Assembly: GCF_000518485.1 (NCBI RefSeq)
Contig: NZ_JADR01000001.1
Span: 62,001-126,000 of the forward strand
Reading direction: 5' to 3'
DNA from: Olleya marilimosa CAM030
Lineage (GTDB): Bacteria; Bacteroidota; Bacteroidia; Flavobacteriales; Flavobacteriaceae
DNA length: 64,000 nucleotides
The translations under genes were made by a program, and so were the position numbers. A model generated the notes under the pieces. That model saw only the letters and a program-made list of their open reading frames with translations. It was not told the origin of the DNA and made no database searches. Numbering within the stretch: position 1 is the first letter of the stretch; the number at the start of each line of letters is the position of its first letter. This document shows positions 17,154 through 26,392 of the stretch, piece after piece.

Positions 17154-17771
17154 TTAGGGTTGTATTTGGTTTTCTAAATAGGGTAACGCATTTGTACCTT
17201 CATTAAAAAGTAAGTCTAAAATACTTAGGTTGTTAATGTAGCCATGTTTTTCAGTAAAAACCTGATTGTAGGTTTCAAATACTTTAGGCTGTTCTTGTCT
17301 TGCGTTAGTTAAAAACCTTAAATCTGTTAGAGTTTCTGGAACTTTTTCATACAAGGTAGTAAATTGAGGCTTTATATCTAATTGCAAACACTCAGTTATT
17401 ACCTCAAAACATTTTAAATTATGGTCAAATATAAAATCAGAATTTAATTTAAAAAGCGGTCGTAATTCATCTTCATAAAACTCGAAAAAAGGAGAGGTAC
17501 GATAGGCAGATTCTAAGCTTTTCCAGTGCAATAACTGCCATTTTTCGCGATCACTTATTTTTACATCCTTGTATAACTGACGTTCTTTATGACTATGTAT
17601 TACTGGTACGCTTAATTGTAATTTACCATTAGCTGCATAAATGTAGGCTCTGTTTCGGTAGGATTGTTTTTGGTAATTATCATTAATTTCAAACGTCACA
17701 CTATTAGCATTTACTATAGCAGTAAACTGCGCAATGCATGGAAAATATGTAGGATGAAGTAATATGTCCAT
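17154..17771 (-). CDS. WbqC family protein
   Basis: A 205-residue cytosolic protein of the WbqC-like family. The family signature is the N-terminal PTYFPCIAQF with NRAYIYAANGKLQLSVPV, plus the middle DREKWQLLHWKSLESAYRTSPFFE. WbqC relatives occur in polysaccharide gene clusters, but their activity is not known. Gene order lepB-wbqC-DUF6122 is a compact minus-strand unit. Confidence 0.85.
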   Translation of the reverse strand: MDILLHPTYFPCIAQFTAIVNANSVTFEINDNYQKQSYRNRAYIYAANGKLQLSVPVIHSHKERQLYKDVKISDREKWQLLHWKSLESAYRTSPFFEFYEDELRPLFKLNSDFIFDHNLKCFEVITECLQLDIKPQFTTLYEKVPETLTDLRFLTNARQEQPKVFETYNQVFTEKHGYINNLSILDLLFNEGTNALPYLENQIQP

Positions 17772-17820
17772 TAATTAGTACAATCTATTTTAAAATTTAG
17801 AAAATTTTCTAATATTTTAA

Positions 17821-19512
17821 TTATGCTTTTTTACGTTTTCTGTATTTATTAAATCCAATAACTAAACCTAATAACACTAAAAACGGAATGAAGTATGAGG
17901 TTAATTTTCCATTACCACCAACAGTAGTAAATAATCTATTCCAACGTATTTTGTTAATACCTTTAGCGTTAGAGTCCCAACTCATCCAAACTAATACAGG
18001 TTTTCCAACGACATGATCAAAGGGTACAAATCCCCACATTCTAGCATCTTGCGAGTTGTGTCTGTTGTCTCCCATCATCCAATAATAATCTTCAGTAAAG
18101 GTATAAGAGTCTACAACTTTGTCATTAATCAAAATTTGATTCCCTTTAACTTTAAGTGTATTGCCTTCATAGGCTGTAATAGCACGTTTATAAAGCGGTA
18201 AATTGTCTAAGTTAAGTGCTATAGTTTTTCCTGCTTCAGGAATGTAAATTGGACCAAAAAAGTCACGATTCCAAGTGTAACCTTGTGATTTTGGAAAAAT
18301 GTTTTCGGTAGTACTATTTGATAGGTCTTTGGTTACAGTTAAAACATCTGGATCGCTAGTCATTATGTTAGCTAAATCCTCTGTTAAGTTAACGTATAGT
18401 GCTTTTTCAGCAATTTCTAATTTTAGTAAATCAAACGATTTTTGATCTAAATTTGATAAAAACCTAACCTCAGTTGAATCTTGTTTAAGTACTTCTGTTC
18501 CAATCTTTTTTACTTTTAAGTAATTCTGAAATTCAGATTTATTCCAATTATTAGCAGAGGTTTTAAAGACGTAACGCTCATACTTTTCAGTAATACCGTA
18601 TTTTTGGTAAATAGATTCAGCAGAAACATCATTAAGAATAACTTTATAAAAAAACTGCAATTTAGCTCTGTCTGGTAATTCATTTTTCTTACCATTTATA
18701 TATACATAACCCTCTTTAATTGATAGTGTATCACCTGGTAATCCAACACAACGTTTTACGTAATTGGTTCTTTTGTCAACTGGTTTATATCTAACACCAC
18801 CATTTTCATTATTTATATCAACTAACGTATCTACAGGCCAATTAAAAACTACAATATCGTTGCGTTTAATGGATTGAAATGCAGGAAATCTAAATTTAGG
18901 TAATTGTGGAAATTTAAAATATGAAGGTGTTGATGTGCCAGGAATAGCATCATGAATCATTGGTAAAGCAATAGTTGTTTCTGGTGTACGTGCACCATAG
19001 TGTACTTTACTAACAAATAAAAAATCACCTACTAATAATGTTTTTTCTAAAGATGAAGTAGGAATAACAAAAGGTTGTATAAAATAAGTGTGTACAATGG
19101 TAGCAGCCACAACTGCAAATAATATAGAACTTACCCAATCACCTAACTCTGTTCTTGGTTGTAAACTACGGTCTTTAACGTGATGTAGGTCTTTAGCAGC
19201 ATAGTTTAAGTAAAAGCTATAAAAACCTAGACTAAAAATAGCTAAAAAGGTGTCTAAAGCAGTATTCTTTTTAAAGCTTCTAGCAATCTCAACCCAAACA
19301 ACTGGAAACAAAATTAAATTAACAATTGGTAAAAATAGTAAAATGGTCCACCACCAAGGTCTATTTATAATTTTCATTAAAACAATAGCATTGTAAACAG
19401 GTACAAAAGCCTCCCAAGCTTGTCTTCCTGCCTTAATGTATAGTTTCCAAGTTGCTAATCCATGTAATACTTGAATGACAAAGAAAAATATAATCCACTG
19501 TGTTACGTCCAT
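17821..19512 (-). CDS. lepB: Signal peptidase I, long form
   Basis: The enzyme cleaves signal peptides from exported proteins. At 563 residues it is much longer than E. coli LepB, as is usual in Flavobacteriia. The first 120 residues hold three or four extra membrane segments. The catalytic Ser154 is in PTSSLEKTLLVGD and the Lys253 in NYVKRCVGLPGDTL. A large insertion (about 270-440) precedes box E, MMGDNRHNSQDAR. A C-terminal membrane helix and basic tail end the protein. Confidence 0.93.
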   Translation of the reverse strand: MDVTQWIIFFFVIQVLHGLATWKLYIKAGRQAWEAFVPVYNAIVLMKIINRPWWWTILLFLPIVNLILFPVVWVEIARSFKKNTALDTFLAIFSLGFYSFYLNYAAKDLHHVKDRSLQPRTELGDWVSSILFAVVAATIVHTYFIQPFVIPTSSLEKTLLVGDFLFVSKVHYGARTPETTIALPMIHDAIPGTSTPSYFKFPQLPKFRFPAFQSIKRNDIVVFNWPVDTLVDINNENGGVRYKPVDKRTNYVKRCVGLPGDTLSIKEGYVYINGKKNELPDRAKLQFFYKVILNDVSAESIYQKYGITEKYERYVFKTSANNWNKSEFQNYLKVKKIGTEVLKQDSTEVRFLSNLDQKSFDLLKLEIAEKALYVNLTEDLANIMTSDPDVLTVTKDLSNSTTENIFPKSQGYTWNRDFFGPIYIPEAGKTIALNLDNLPLYKRAITAYEGNTLKVKGNQILINDKVVDSYTFTEDYYWMMGDNRHNSQDARMWGFVPFDHVVGKPVLVWMSWDSNAKGINKIRWNRLFTTVGGNGKLTSYFIPFLVLLGLVIGFNKYRKRKKA

Positions 19513-19581
19513 ATTGTTTTAGTTATGTAATGGTCTAAAAGACTATTGGTTAGTTGTTAGTTACAAATGTTATTAAAATTA

Positions 19582-20292
19582 TTAAAGTGACCCAATATTT
19601 AACACATCTTTCATAGTAAATACACCACTTTTATCTATAATCCATTCTGCAGCTATCACAGCACCTAAAGCAAAACCTTGTCTGTTATGTGCTTCGTGTT
19701 CAATTTTTATGGTATCTATTGGACTAGTGTAGCTAATAATATGTGTTCCAGGTACATCTGTTATACGTTTTGCTTCTATAGCAATGGTTTTAGCGTCCTT
19801 AGCTTTATCAAGTTCCCAATTGTTGTAAGCCTTATTGTTTTGTATGATACCTTCGGCTAAAGTAATAGCTGTTCCGCTTGGTGCATCCAGTTTTTGTGTG
19901 TGATGAATTTCTTCAATATCTACTTTGTAATCTTCCAATTTAGCCATCATTTTGGCCAAGTATTGATTAAGTTCAAAAAAAATGTTTACTCCTAAACTAA
20001 AGTTTGAAGCATAAATAAAAGCTCCTTTTTGTTTTTCGCAAAGCGAAACAATAGCGTTGTATTTTTCTAACCATCCAGTAGTTCCGGATATAACAGGAAC
20101 ATTGTGGTTTAAACAATTGCTAATATTATTATATGCAGCTGATGGTACACTAAAGTCAATTGCAACATCTGCAGTGGTAATATCGTAATCTTTATCTTGA
20201 GATGTTTTTATTACTATGGTGTGTCCACGTTGTAATGCAATAGCTTCTATTGCTTTTCCCATTCTCCCATAGCCTAGTAAAGCGATTTTCAT
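19582..20292 (-). CDS. dapB: 4-hydroxy-tetrahydrodipicolinate reductase
   Basis: The enzyme reduces the dapA product to tetrahydrodipicolinate, the substrate of DapD. The 236-residue protein has the N-terminal nucleotide-binding GYGRMGKAIE, VISGTTGW, and the substrate loop IEEIHHTQKLDAPSGTA. It lies in a run of minus-strand genes with lepB and parB and is slightly shorter than E. coli DapB, typical for Bacteroidota. Confidence 0.95.
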   Translation of the reverse strand: MKIALLGYGRMGKAIEAIALQRGHTIVIKTSQDKDYDITTADVAIDFSVPSAAYNNISNCLNHNVPVISGTTGWLEKYNAIVSLCEKQKGAFIYASNFSLGVNIFFELNQYLAKMMAKLEDYKVDIEEIHHTQKLDAPSGTAITLAEGIIQNNKAYNNWELDKAKDAKTIAIEAKRITDVPGTHIISYTSPIDTIKIEHEAHNRQGFALGAVIAAEWIIDKSGVFTMKDVLNIGSL

Positions 20293-20305
20293 GAAATAGT
20301 TTTTT

Positions 20306-20953
20306 TTAAAATTGAAAATTTAAAGATAGACCAACGCGTCCAACGTTGTCAAATTCTTCAATTTTATAATGAGGTCTTAAACTTAAGTCATTACTAATGT
20401 TATATTGCAGCAAGTGTGCGTCAACATTGGCATCAATAATATTTAAAGCGTATAAGCCAAAGGTTACTAATAAAGATAGTTCTTTATTTCTTCTATAACC
20501 TTTTTGTGCTTCACGTAAACCATCATCTGTTAGTCTGTTCTGGAACTCGTCGTCGCTAAAACCTGCTAAACGTCTTTTGTAAGCATCTCTAACACGATTG
20601 TACTGCTTATTGTTATCTAAATAAAAATATACACCTGTTCCTATTGCAGCATATACGATAGGAATTTTCCAATATTTTTTATTGTATGCTTGACCTAAAC
20701 CAGGTAAAATAGCTGAATAAAAAGCAGCTTTAGAAGGAGCCAATGGGTCATACTCTTTAACTTGTTTTAAGACAGTAGAGTCTATTATGACAGCTTTTTC
20801 TTTTTTACTTTTCTTCTTTGTTTTTAATACTTTGGTATCAGGTAGGTTTTCTATTTCTACTTTCGTAGAATCCGAGCCTTCTTGTGCAAAAGATAGTGCA
20901 CAAATAAAACAGCATATAATAACAAGTATGTGTGACTTATTTATCACCTTCAA
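20306..20953 (-). CDS. DUF5683 family protein
   Basis: A 215-residue secreted or membrane protein. It has a signal peptide (VIICCFICALSFAQ), a lysine-rich linker, then the conserved block PSKAAFYSAILPGLGQAYNKKYWKIPIVYA typical of DUF5683. It ends in an outer-membrane-like final strand (GRVGLSLNFQF). No ATG is available; the start is TTG (20953) or GTG (20947), overlapping the parB end by up to 17 bases, so translational coupling is likely. Function unknown. Confidence 0.8.
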   Translation of the reverse strand: MKVINKSHILVIICCFICALSFAQEGSDSTKVEIENLPDTKVLKTKKKSKKEKAVIIDSTVLKQVKEYDPLAPSKAAFYSAILPGLGQAYNKKYWKIPIVYAAIGTGVYFYLDNNKQYNRVRDAYKRRLAGFSDDEFQNRLTDDGLREAQKGYRRNKELSLLVTFGLYALNIIDANVDAHLLQYNISNDLSLRPHYKIEEFDNVGRVGLSLNFQF

Positions 20954-21845
20954 CTAACTTTTTAATACGATTAAAATCTTCTTCAGAATGAAACGGAATG
21001 GTTATTTTCCCTTTTCCGTTACTAGCTACTTTAACGTCAATTTTATGACCAAAGTATTCTGAAAATGCTGCAACCCCTTTTTTAACATATTTTGGTAATT
21101 CTTCTGCTTCTTTTTTAACAGGCGTCTTTACTTCGTTAGTTGTATTGTAGTTTCGTACTAAGGTTTCAGTGTCCCTTACAGATAATTTATTACTTAATAT
21201 TTTTTCGTAAATCTCTAACTGAATATTTTGGTCTTCAATATTTATAATTGCACGACCATGTCCCATGGATAAAAATCCATCCCTCATTCCGGTTTGGATG
21301 ATTGGATCTAGTTTTAATAAACGTAAATAGTTAGCAATAGTACTACGCTTTTTACCAACACGTTCGCTCATTTGCTCTTGTGTTAATTGTATTTCGTCAA
21401 TTAAACGTTGGTAGCTTAAAGCAATCTCAATTGGGTCTAAATCTTGGCGTTGTATGTTTTCAACCAATGCCATTTCTAGGCTTTCTTGGTCGTTTGCTAT
21501 TCTAATGTAAGCAGGAACTGTTTCTAATCCTATTAATTTTGAAGCACGAAAACGACGCTCTCCAGAAACTAATTGGTAGCTTTCAAAACCTAATTTTCTT
21601 ACAGTAATAGGTTGTATGATACCTAACTCTTTAATAGAAGATGCTAATTCACGTAAAGCTTCTTCGTTAAAATTTGTTCTAGGCTGAAATGGATTCATTT
21701 CAATAAAGTCTAAATCTAACTCGACTATATTACCTATTACTTTGTCTGCGTTTTTATCTTTTGCAGATTGTATATCGTTTTCTGGATCTTTTAGTAATGC
21801 TGAAAGTCCACGTCCTAAAGCCTGTTTTTTGGTTGCCTTCGCCAT
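20937..21845 (-). CDS. parB: Chromosome partitioning protein ParB
   Basis: ParB binds parS sites and spreads using CTP to build the segregation complex. The 302-residue protein has the N-terminal GRGLSALL box, the ParB/Srx-type domain (NPFQPRTNFNEEALRELA, SGERRFRASKLIG with the CTP-binding arginines), a helix-turn-helix region (TQEQMSERVGKKRSTIANYLRLL) and a C-terminal dimerisation part. It follows parA by 3 bases. I found no clear parS palindrome nearby. Confidence 0.95.
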   Translation of the reverse strand: MAKATKKQALGRGLSALLKDPENDIQSAKDKNADKVIGNIVELDLDFIEMNPFQPRTNFNEEALRELASSIKELGIIQPITVRKLGFESYQLVSGERRFRASKLIGLETVPAYIRIANDQESLEMALVENIQRQDLDPIEIALSYQRLIDEIQLTQEQMSERVGKKRSTIANYLRLLKLDPIIQTGMRDGFLSMGHGRAIINIEDQNIQLEIYEKILSNKLSVRDTETLVRNYNTTNEVKTPVKKEAEELPKYVKKGVAAFSEYFGHKIDVKVASNGKGKITIPFHSEEDFNRIKKLVEGDK

Positions 21846-21848
21846 AAA

Positions 21849-22613
21849 TTAGGAGTTTTTTGTGATAATTTCTTTAGCTAAACTTAAATAGTTACTTGCA
21901 CCTTTACTAGAAGCATCATAATTTATAATGCTTTCTCCATAACTTGGTGCTTCACTTAGTTTAACGTTACGTTGTATAATGGTTTTAAAAACCATGTCAT
22001 TAAAATGTTTTTGGACCTCTTCCACCACTTGATTAGATAAACGTAAACGCGAATCGTACATGGTTAACAACAAGCCTTCAATATCTAATTCTGGATTGTG
22101 TATTTTTTGAACACTTTTTACTGTATTTAATAATTTACCTAAACCTTCCAGTGCAAAATATTCGCATTGGATTGGTATAATTACAGCGTCTGCAGCTGTT
22201 AAAGCGTTAAGGGTTAAAAGACCCAATGATGGTGCGCAATCAATAAGGATGTAGTCATAATCATCCTTAATCTCTGCTAATGCTTTTTTAAGCATATATT
22301 CTCTCTGATCCTTATCCACTAATTCAATCTCAATAGCGACTAGGTCAATATGAGCTGGAATAATATCAAGATTTGGTGTTTCAGTTTTAACAATAGCTTC
22401 TCTTGCAGAGTTTGTGTGTTCTAATAATTGATAGGTACCAATGTCTACATTTTCAACATTTATTCCTAAACCAGACGTTGCATTAGCTTGTGGATCTGCA
22501 TCAATTAAAAGCACTTTTTTTTCTAAAACACCTAAAGATGCAGCTAAGTTAACAGAGGTTGTTGTTTTACCAACACCACCTTTTTGATTGGCAATTGCTA
22601 TTATTTTACCCAT
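21849..22613 (-). CDS. parA: Chromosome partitioning ATPase ParA
   Basis: ParA/Soj-type ATPase of 254 residues. The deviant Walker A KGGVGKTTT is at about 11-19, DADPQANATSG follows, and Walker B DYILIDCAPSLG near 122. It forms DNA-bound dimers whose ATPase is triggered by ParB. It heads the parA-parB-DUF5683 operon. A perfect inverted repeat sits just upstream. Confidence 0.96.
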   Translation of the reverse strand: MGKIIAIANQKGGVGKTTTSVNLAASLGVLEKKVLLIDADPQANATSGLGINVENVDIGTYQLLEHTNSAREAIVKTETPNLDIIPAHIDLVAIEIELVDKDQREYMLKKALAEIKDDYDYILIDCAPSLGLLTLNALTAADAVIIPIQCEYFALEGLGKLLNTVKSVQKIHNPELDIEGLLLTMYDSRLRLSNQVVEEVQKHFNDMVFKTIIQRNVKLSEAPSYGESIINYDASSKGASNYLSLAKEIITKNS

Positions 22614-22919
22614 TAATTTAAATTGGTTTTAATTGAAATTTAGCTTTTAACTAAAGCTAAAAGTCCAGCGTAAAAATACAATTATTTATGAGGAAATGAA
22701 ATGTTAGTTGTTAACACTTAATCAAACTTTAAAACTAACAGTTGTATCTACTATAATACTTGTTCTTTTTAAAGTTTTAAATTGAAGATATAGAGTGGCT
22801 TAGCGCTTTAGTAGCTTTTTATTTTTTGGATAAGACACAATTAAACTTATGTATATTTATCTTTATATTGTATTACGCTAAGATAACTTTATAAAGTTTA
22901 AATATTTATTATTTGGTTG
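22614..22919. other. Intergenic stretch upstream of parA
   Basis: The 306 bases hold no gene. Two inverted repeats are visible (22639-22661 and 22702-22740), both within 130 bases of the parA start, as expected of a regulated leader. The remainder is AT-rich with nothing I can name. Confidence 0.6.
22639..22661. promoter_or_regulatory. Perfect inverted repeat in the parA leader
   Basis: TTTAGCTTT and AAAGCTAAA form a 9-bp perfect repeat around TAACT, 26 bases before the parA ATG. It could be an operator for autoregulation by ParA/ParB or a leader hairpin. A second 8-bp repeat TGTTAGTT/AACTAACA lies at 22702-22740. Confidence 0.45.
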
Positions 22920-23509
22920 TTAGTCAACTTTTAAAAAATCTTTAATTTTAGTATAATAATCTTCGCCATAATATTTTAAGAATTTTCCGTCTGGTTTAAT
23001 AATAATGAAGGCTGAACACATTTCGCGTTCAGTAAAAATATTATTTGAGAAGAAACCAGAATCCATGATGAAATTCTTTTTCATGTTTATTTGATCTAAT
23101 AAATAAGCATCTTTAGTAAATATAAAAAAGTCCGATAAACCTTGACCTTTTGAAATTTTAGAAGACATTTTTAAATTAAATTTAAACTTTTTAAATAATT
23201 TGATCCATTTTCATACATGGAAATGCAGTTATTTGCTTGTTGTCTAAAATGGATTAAAACAGCGTTTTGTGGTGAAATTTGATATGGTAATTCTTGCTCT
23301 ATTTTTTTACGTATGACTTCATATTCGTTACTTTCAATTTGGCCATAATACTCTTTTACATGACGCTTGTACTCACTATTAAAAGTTGTATTTATGTTAT
23401 TAGTTGAAATAACAGAAGCACGCTTATTGCCAGTAACATTACTAATTCAACATGAAATTATTAAAACTAACGTGAATATGGCTAAACAGGAATTTTTTAA
23501 AAGACTCAT
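22920..23509 (-). pseudogene. Broken lipoprotein gene
   Basis: From the ATG at 23509 the frame reads MSLLKNSCLAIFTLVLIISC, a classic lipoprotein signal, and is then stopped by TGA (23447-23449) directly after the Cys20. The same frame continues open for about 90 codons to a TAA at 23171-23173. An 82-codon frame in another register starts at 23168 and ends at 22920, with FIIIKPDGKFLKYYGEDYY near its end. The pieces look like one lipoprotein of about 200 residues broken by a nonsense change and a frameshift. The 82-residue part might still be translated. Function unknown. Confidence 0.6.
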
Positions 23510-23515
23510 ATTATT

Positions 23516-25639
23516 TTAATCGATTAAAATTTCTAAAATTTTAATCGCAGCTTCGCTAATCTTAGTACCAGGTCCAAAAACAGCAACAGCTCCAGCATCA
23601 AATAAATATTGGTAATCTTGTTTAGGTATAACACCGCCTACAATTACCATAATATCTTCGCGACCATAATTTTTAAGTGCTTCAATAACTTGAGGTACTA
23701 AAGTTTTATGTCCAGCAGCTAATGATGATACACCAAGTATATGTACATCATTTTCTACTGCTTGTTTAGCTGCTTCCTGTGGTGTTTGAAATAAAGGTCC
23801 AATATCCACATCAAAGCCAACGTCTGCATAGCCAGTAGCAACCACTTTAGCACCACGATCATGACCATCTTGTCCCATTTTTGCAATCATAATACGAGGT
23901 CTACGACCATCTTGCTCTGCAAATTGATCTGCTAGTGCTTTTGCTTTTGCAAAAGATTTGTCGTCTTTAATTTCTTTACTATACACGCCTGAAAAAGATT
24001 TAATTTGTGCTTTATAACGTCCAAAAACAGCTTCTAATGCGTCACTTATTTCGCCTAAAGTAGCGCGTTCTCTGGCTGCTATTACTGCTAAAGCTAATAA
24101 ATTTTCTTCACCTGTTTTTGCAGCTTCGGTTAAATTTGCTAACGCTTTGGTAACTTTAGCAGTATTTCTCTCGGCTTTAATTTTTTCTAAACCCTCAATT
24201 TGTTGTAGACGTACAGTTTGATTATCTACTTCTAAGGTTGTAATAGCATCCTCTTCTTCTAAAACATATTTATTAACACCTACAATTATGTCTTGACCTG
24301 AGTCAATACGTGCTTGTTTACGTGCTGCAGCTTCTTCAATACGAAGTTTAGGTATACCAGCTTCAATAGCTTTTGTCATACCTCCAAGTGCTTCGACTTC
24401 TTCAATTAAAGACCATGCTTTTTCTGTAATATCATGAGTTAGTTTTTCTACATAATAACTTCCAGCCCAAGGATCTACTGTTTTTGTAATATTAGTTTCT
24501 TCTTGTAAAAATATTTGAGTGTTTCGTGCAATACGTGCCGAAAAATCTGTTGGTAAAGCTATAGCTTCATCCAAAGCATTGGTGTGTAAACTTTGCGTCC
24601 CACCAAATGCAGCTGCAGCAGCTTCAATAGTTGTACGTGCTACGTTATTAAATGGATCTTGCTCTGTTAAACTCCAACCACTTGTTTGACAATGTGTACG
24701 TAAGGCTAAACTTTTTTCGTTTTTAGGATTAAATTGACTGACTAGTTTTGCCCAAAGCATACGTGCTGCACGCATTTTTGCTATTTCCATAAAATGGTTC
24801 ATGCCTATTGCCCAGAAAAATGATAGTCTTGGTGCAAAAGTGTCTATATCCATTCCAGCAGCTAAGCCTTTTCTAATATATTCTAAACCATCTGCTAATG
24901 TGTAAGCTAACTCAATATCACAAGTAGCACCTGCTTCTTGCATGTGGTATCCTGATATACTTATACTATTAAATTTTGGCATATTTTTGCTGGTGTATTC
25001 AAAAATATCCGAAATAATTTTCATTGATGGTGTAGGAGGGTAGATGTACGTGTTACGTACCATAAACTCTTTTAAAATATCGTTTTGTATGGTTCCTGCT
25101 AACAACTCTGGCTTAACGCCTTGCTCTTCTGCAGCAACAATATAAAATGCCATGATTGGTAATACTGCACCATTCATAGTCATAGAAACCGACATTTTGT
25201 CTAGCGGAATCTGGTCAAATAAAACCTTCATATCCTCAACGGAGTCTATTGCAACTCCTGCTTTACCAACGTCACCAACAACACGTTCGTGATCGGAATC
25301 ATAACCTCTATGTGTGGCTAAGTCAAAAGCTACGGATAGTCCTTTTTGACCAGCTTCTAAATTTCGTCTATAAAATGCATTGCTTTCTTCTGCAGTACTA
25401 AAACCAGCATACTGACGTATGGTCCATGGTCTTCTAACATACATTGTACTGTAAGGTCCACGAAGGTTTGGTGCTAATCCAGCAACAAAATCTAAATGAT
25501 TAACCTCATTCAAATCATCTTTAGTATATTTTGATTTAACAGGTATATCTTCAGCAGTTAAAAAAGGGATATTAGCTAAAGGCTTATCGCTTTTATTATC
25601 TGTTTTTAATTGTATATGTTGAAGGTCTTTTCTTGACAT
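23516..25639 (-). CDS. Methylmalonyl-CoA mutase, large (catalytic) subunit
   Basis: This B12 enzyme interconverts methylmalonyl-CoA and succinyl-CoA. The 707-residue protein (ATG at 25639; a GTG three codons earlier is possible) has the substrate-binding barrel with [18 protein letters not shown] and the C-terminal cobalamin domain with the DxHxxG motif at 591-596 (DGHDRG; His593 is the cobalt ligand). The small subunit gene lies upstream, separated by one lipoprotein gene. Confidence 0.95.
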   Translation of the reverse strand: MSRKDLQHIQLKTDNKSDKPLANIPFLTAEDIPVKSKYTKDDLNEVNHLDFVAGLAPNLRGPYSTMYVRRPWTIRQYAGFSTAEESNAFYRRNLEAGQKGLSVAFDLATHRGYDSDHERVVGDVGKAGVAIDSVEDMKVLFDQIPLDKMSVSMTMNGAVLPIMAFYIVAAEEQGVKPELLAGTIQNDILKEFMVRNTYIYPPTPSMKIISDIFEYTSKNMPKFNSISISGYHMQEAGATCDIELAYTLADGLEYIRKGLAAGMDIDTFAPRLSFFWAIGMNHFMEIAKMRAARMLWAKLVSQFNPKNEKSLALRTHCQTSGWSLTEQDPFNNVARTTIEAAAAAFGGTQSLHTNALDEAIALPTDFSARIARNTQIFLQEETNITKTVDPWAGSYYVEKLTHDITEKAWSLIEEVEALGGMTKAIEAGIPKLRIEEAAARKQARIDSGQDIIVGVNKYVLEEEDAITTLEVDNQTVRLQQIEGLEKIKAERNTAKVTKALANLTEAAKTGEENLLALAVIAARERATLGEISDALEAVFGRYKAQIKSFSGVYSKEIKDDKSFAKAKALADQFAEQDGRRPRIMIAKMGQDGHDRGAKVVATGYADVGFDVDIGPLFQTPQEAAKQAVENDVHILGVSSLAAGHKTLVPQVIEALKNYGREDIMVIVGGVIPKQDYQYLFDAGAVAVFGPGTKISEAAIKILEILID

Positions 25640-25694
25640 ATTTGACACTGTTTATTGGATTTGCACTATTATATTAAATCATTTACAATGATTT

Positions 25695-26378
25695 TTAATC
25701 GTGGTCATGACCAGTATGATCAACTTCCTTTGTACTTTTTGCAGGAGCAGTTATTGGTCTTTTATTAAAATCTACTGGTTGATCCTTAGGTTGATTTACT
25801 GTTAGGTCCAATGTTGTAAAATCAATAGAATTAAATTTTGAAAAATAAAGCTCCAAAGCTACTATTGTTGCTAAATTAGTATCTCTAGAGTAGGAGGTGT
25901 TGCTTCTTAAAGGAGCAGCAAATATTTGAGAGTCCATACTATTAGTGCTTATCAAAGCATTTAAGGTTTGTTGTAAACCTTTATCCTTCATGTTGTCTAT
26001 AATACATTTTACAACCGTATTATTATAATTTAATTGGTTGTTATTCCATAAATCTTGTTTAGATTTTAATACATCATAAACTGCTTTTGAGTGTGGAGTT
26101 ATGGTTTCTTCTAAGGCAATTCTGTTTGAAATAAAATTGCTAATGTAGGCTCTGTATGCTCTTAACTTGTTTTTGTTTTTAGAATCGTATTTATTAACGA
26201 TATCTTCCTCAAATGTATAAAGCGCTTCTTTTAATAAGTTGTCATAGCCAGAATTACAAGTTATAGTTTCTGGAAGGCTTTCGTATTTATATTCAGCTAG
26301 TTTTACCTCAGTTTTTTTACAACTAACATTTAAAGTTATAATCAATACTAATACTATTTTAAAAATACGTGTGTTCAT
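25695..26378 (-). CDS. Uncharacterised lipoprotein with histidine-rich tail
   Basis: A 227-residue protein with a lipoprotein signal (LNVSCKK, Cys20), a helical middle and a short C-terminal HTGHDHD tail that might bind metal. I do not recognise the family. It lies inside the mutase operon, 14 bases after the small subunit gene and 55 bases before the large one, so it is transcribed with them. A role in the mutase pathway is not implied by its sequence; it would be periplasmic while the mutase is cytosolic. Confidence 0.7.
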   Translation of the reverse strand: MNTRIFKIVLVLIITLNVSCKKTEVKLAEYKYESLPETITCNSGYDNLLKEALYTFEEDIVNKYDSKNKNKLRAYRAYISNFISNRIALEETITPHSKAVYDVLKSKQDLWNNNQLNYNNTVVKCIIDNMKDKGLQQTLNALISTNSMDSQIFAAPLRSNTSYSRDTNLATIVALELYFSKFNSIDFTTLDLTVNQPKDQPVDFNKRPITAPAKSTKEVDHTGHDHD

Positions 26379-26392
26379 AATTAAATAATAAT

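Noticed and set aside
20937-22700. parS site near parAB
   Set aside because: No sequence close to the TGTTNCACGTGNAACA type palindrome was seen. The inverted repeats upstream of parA do not match it.
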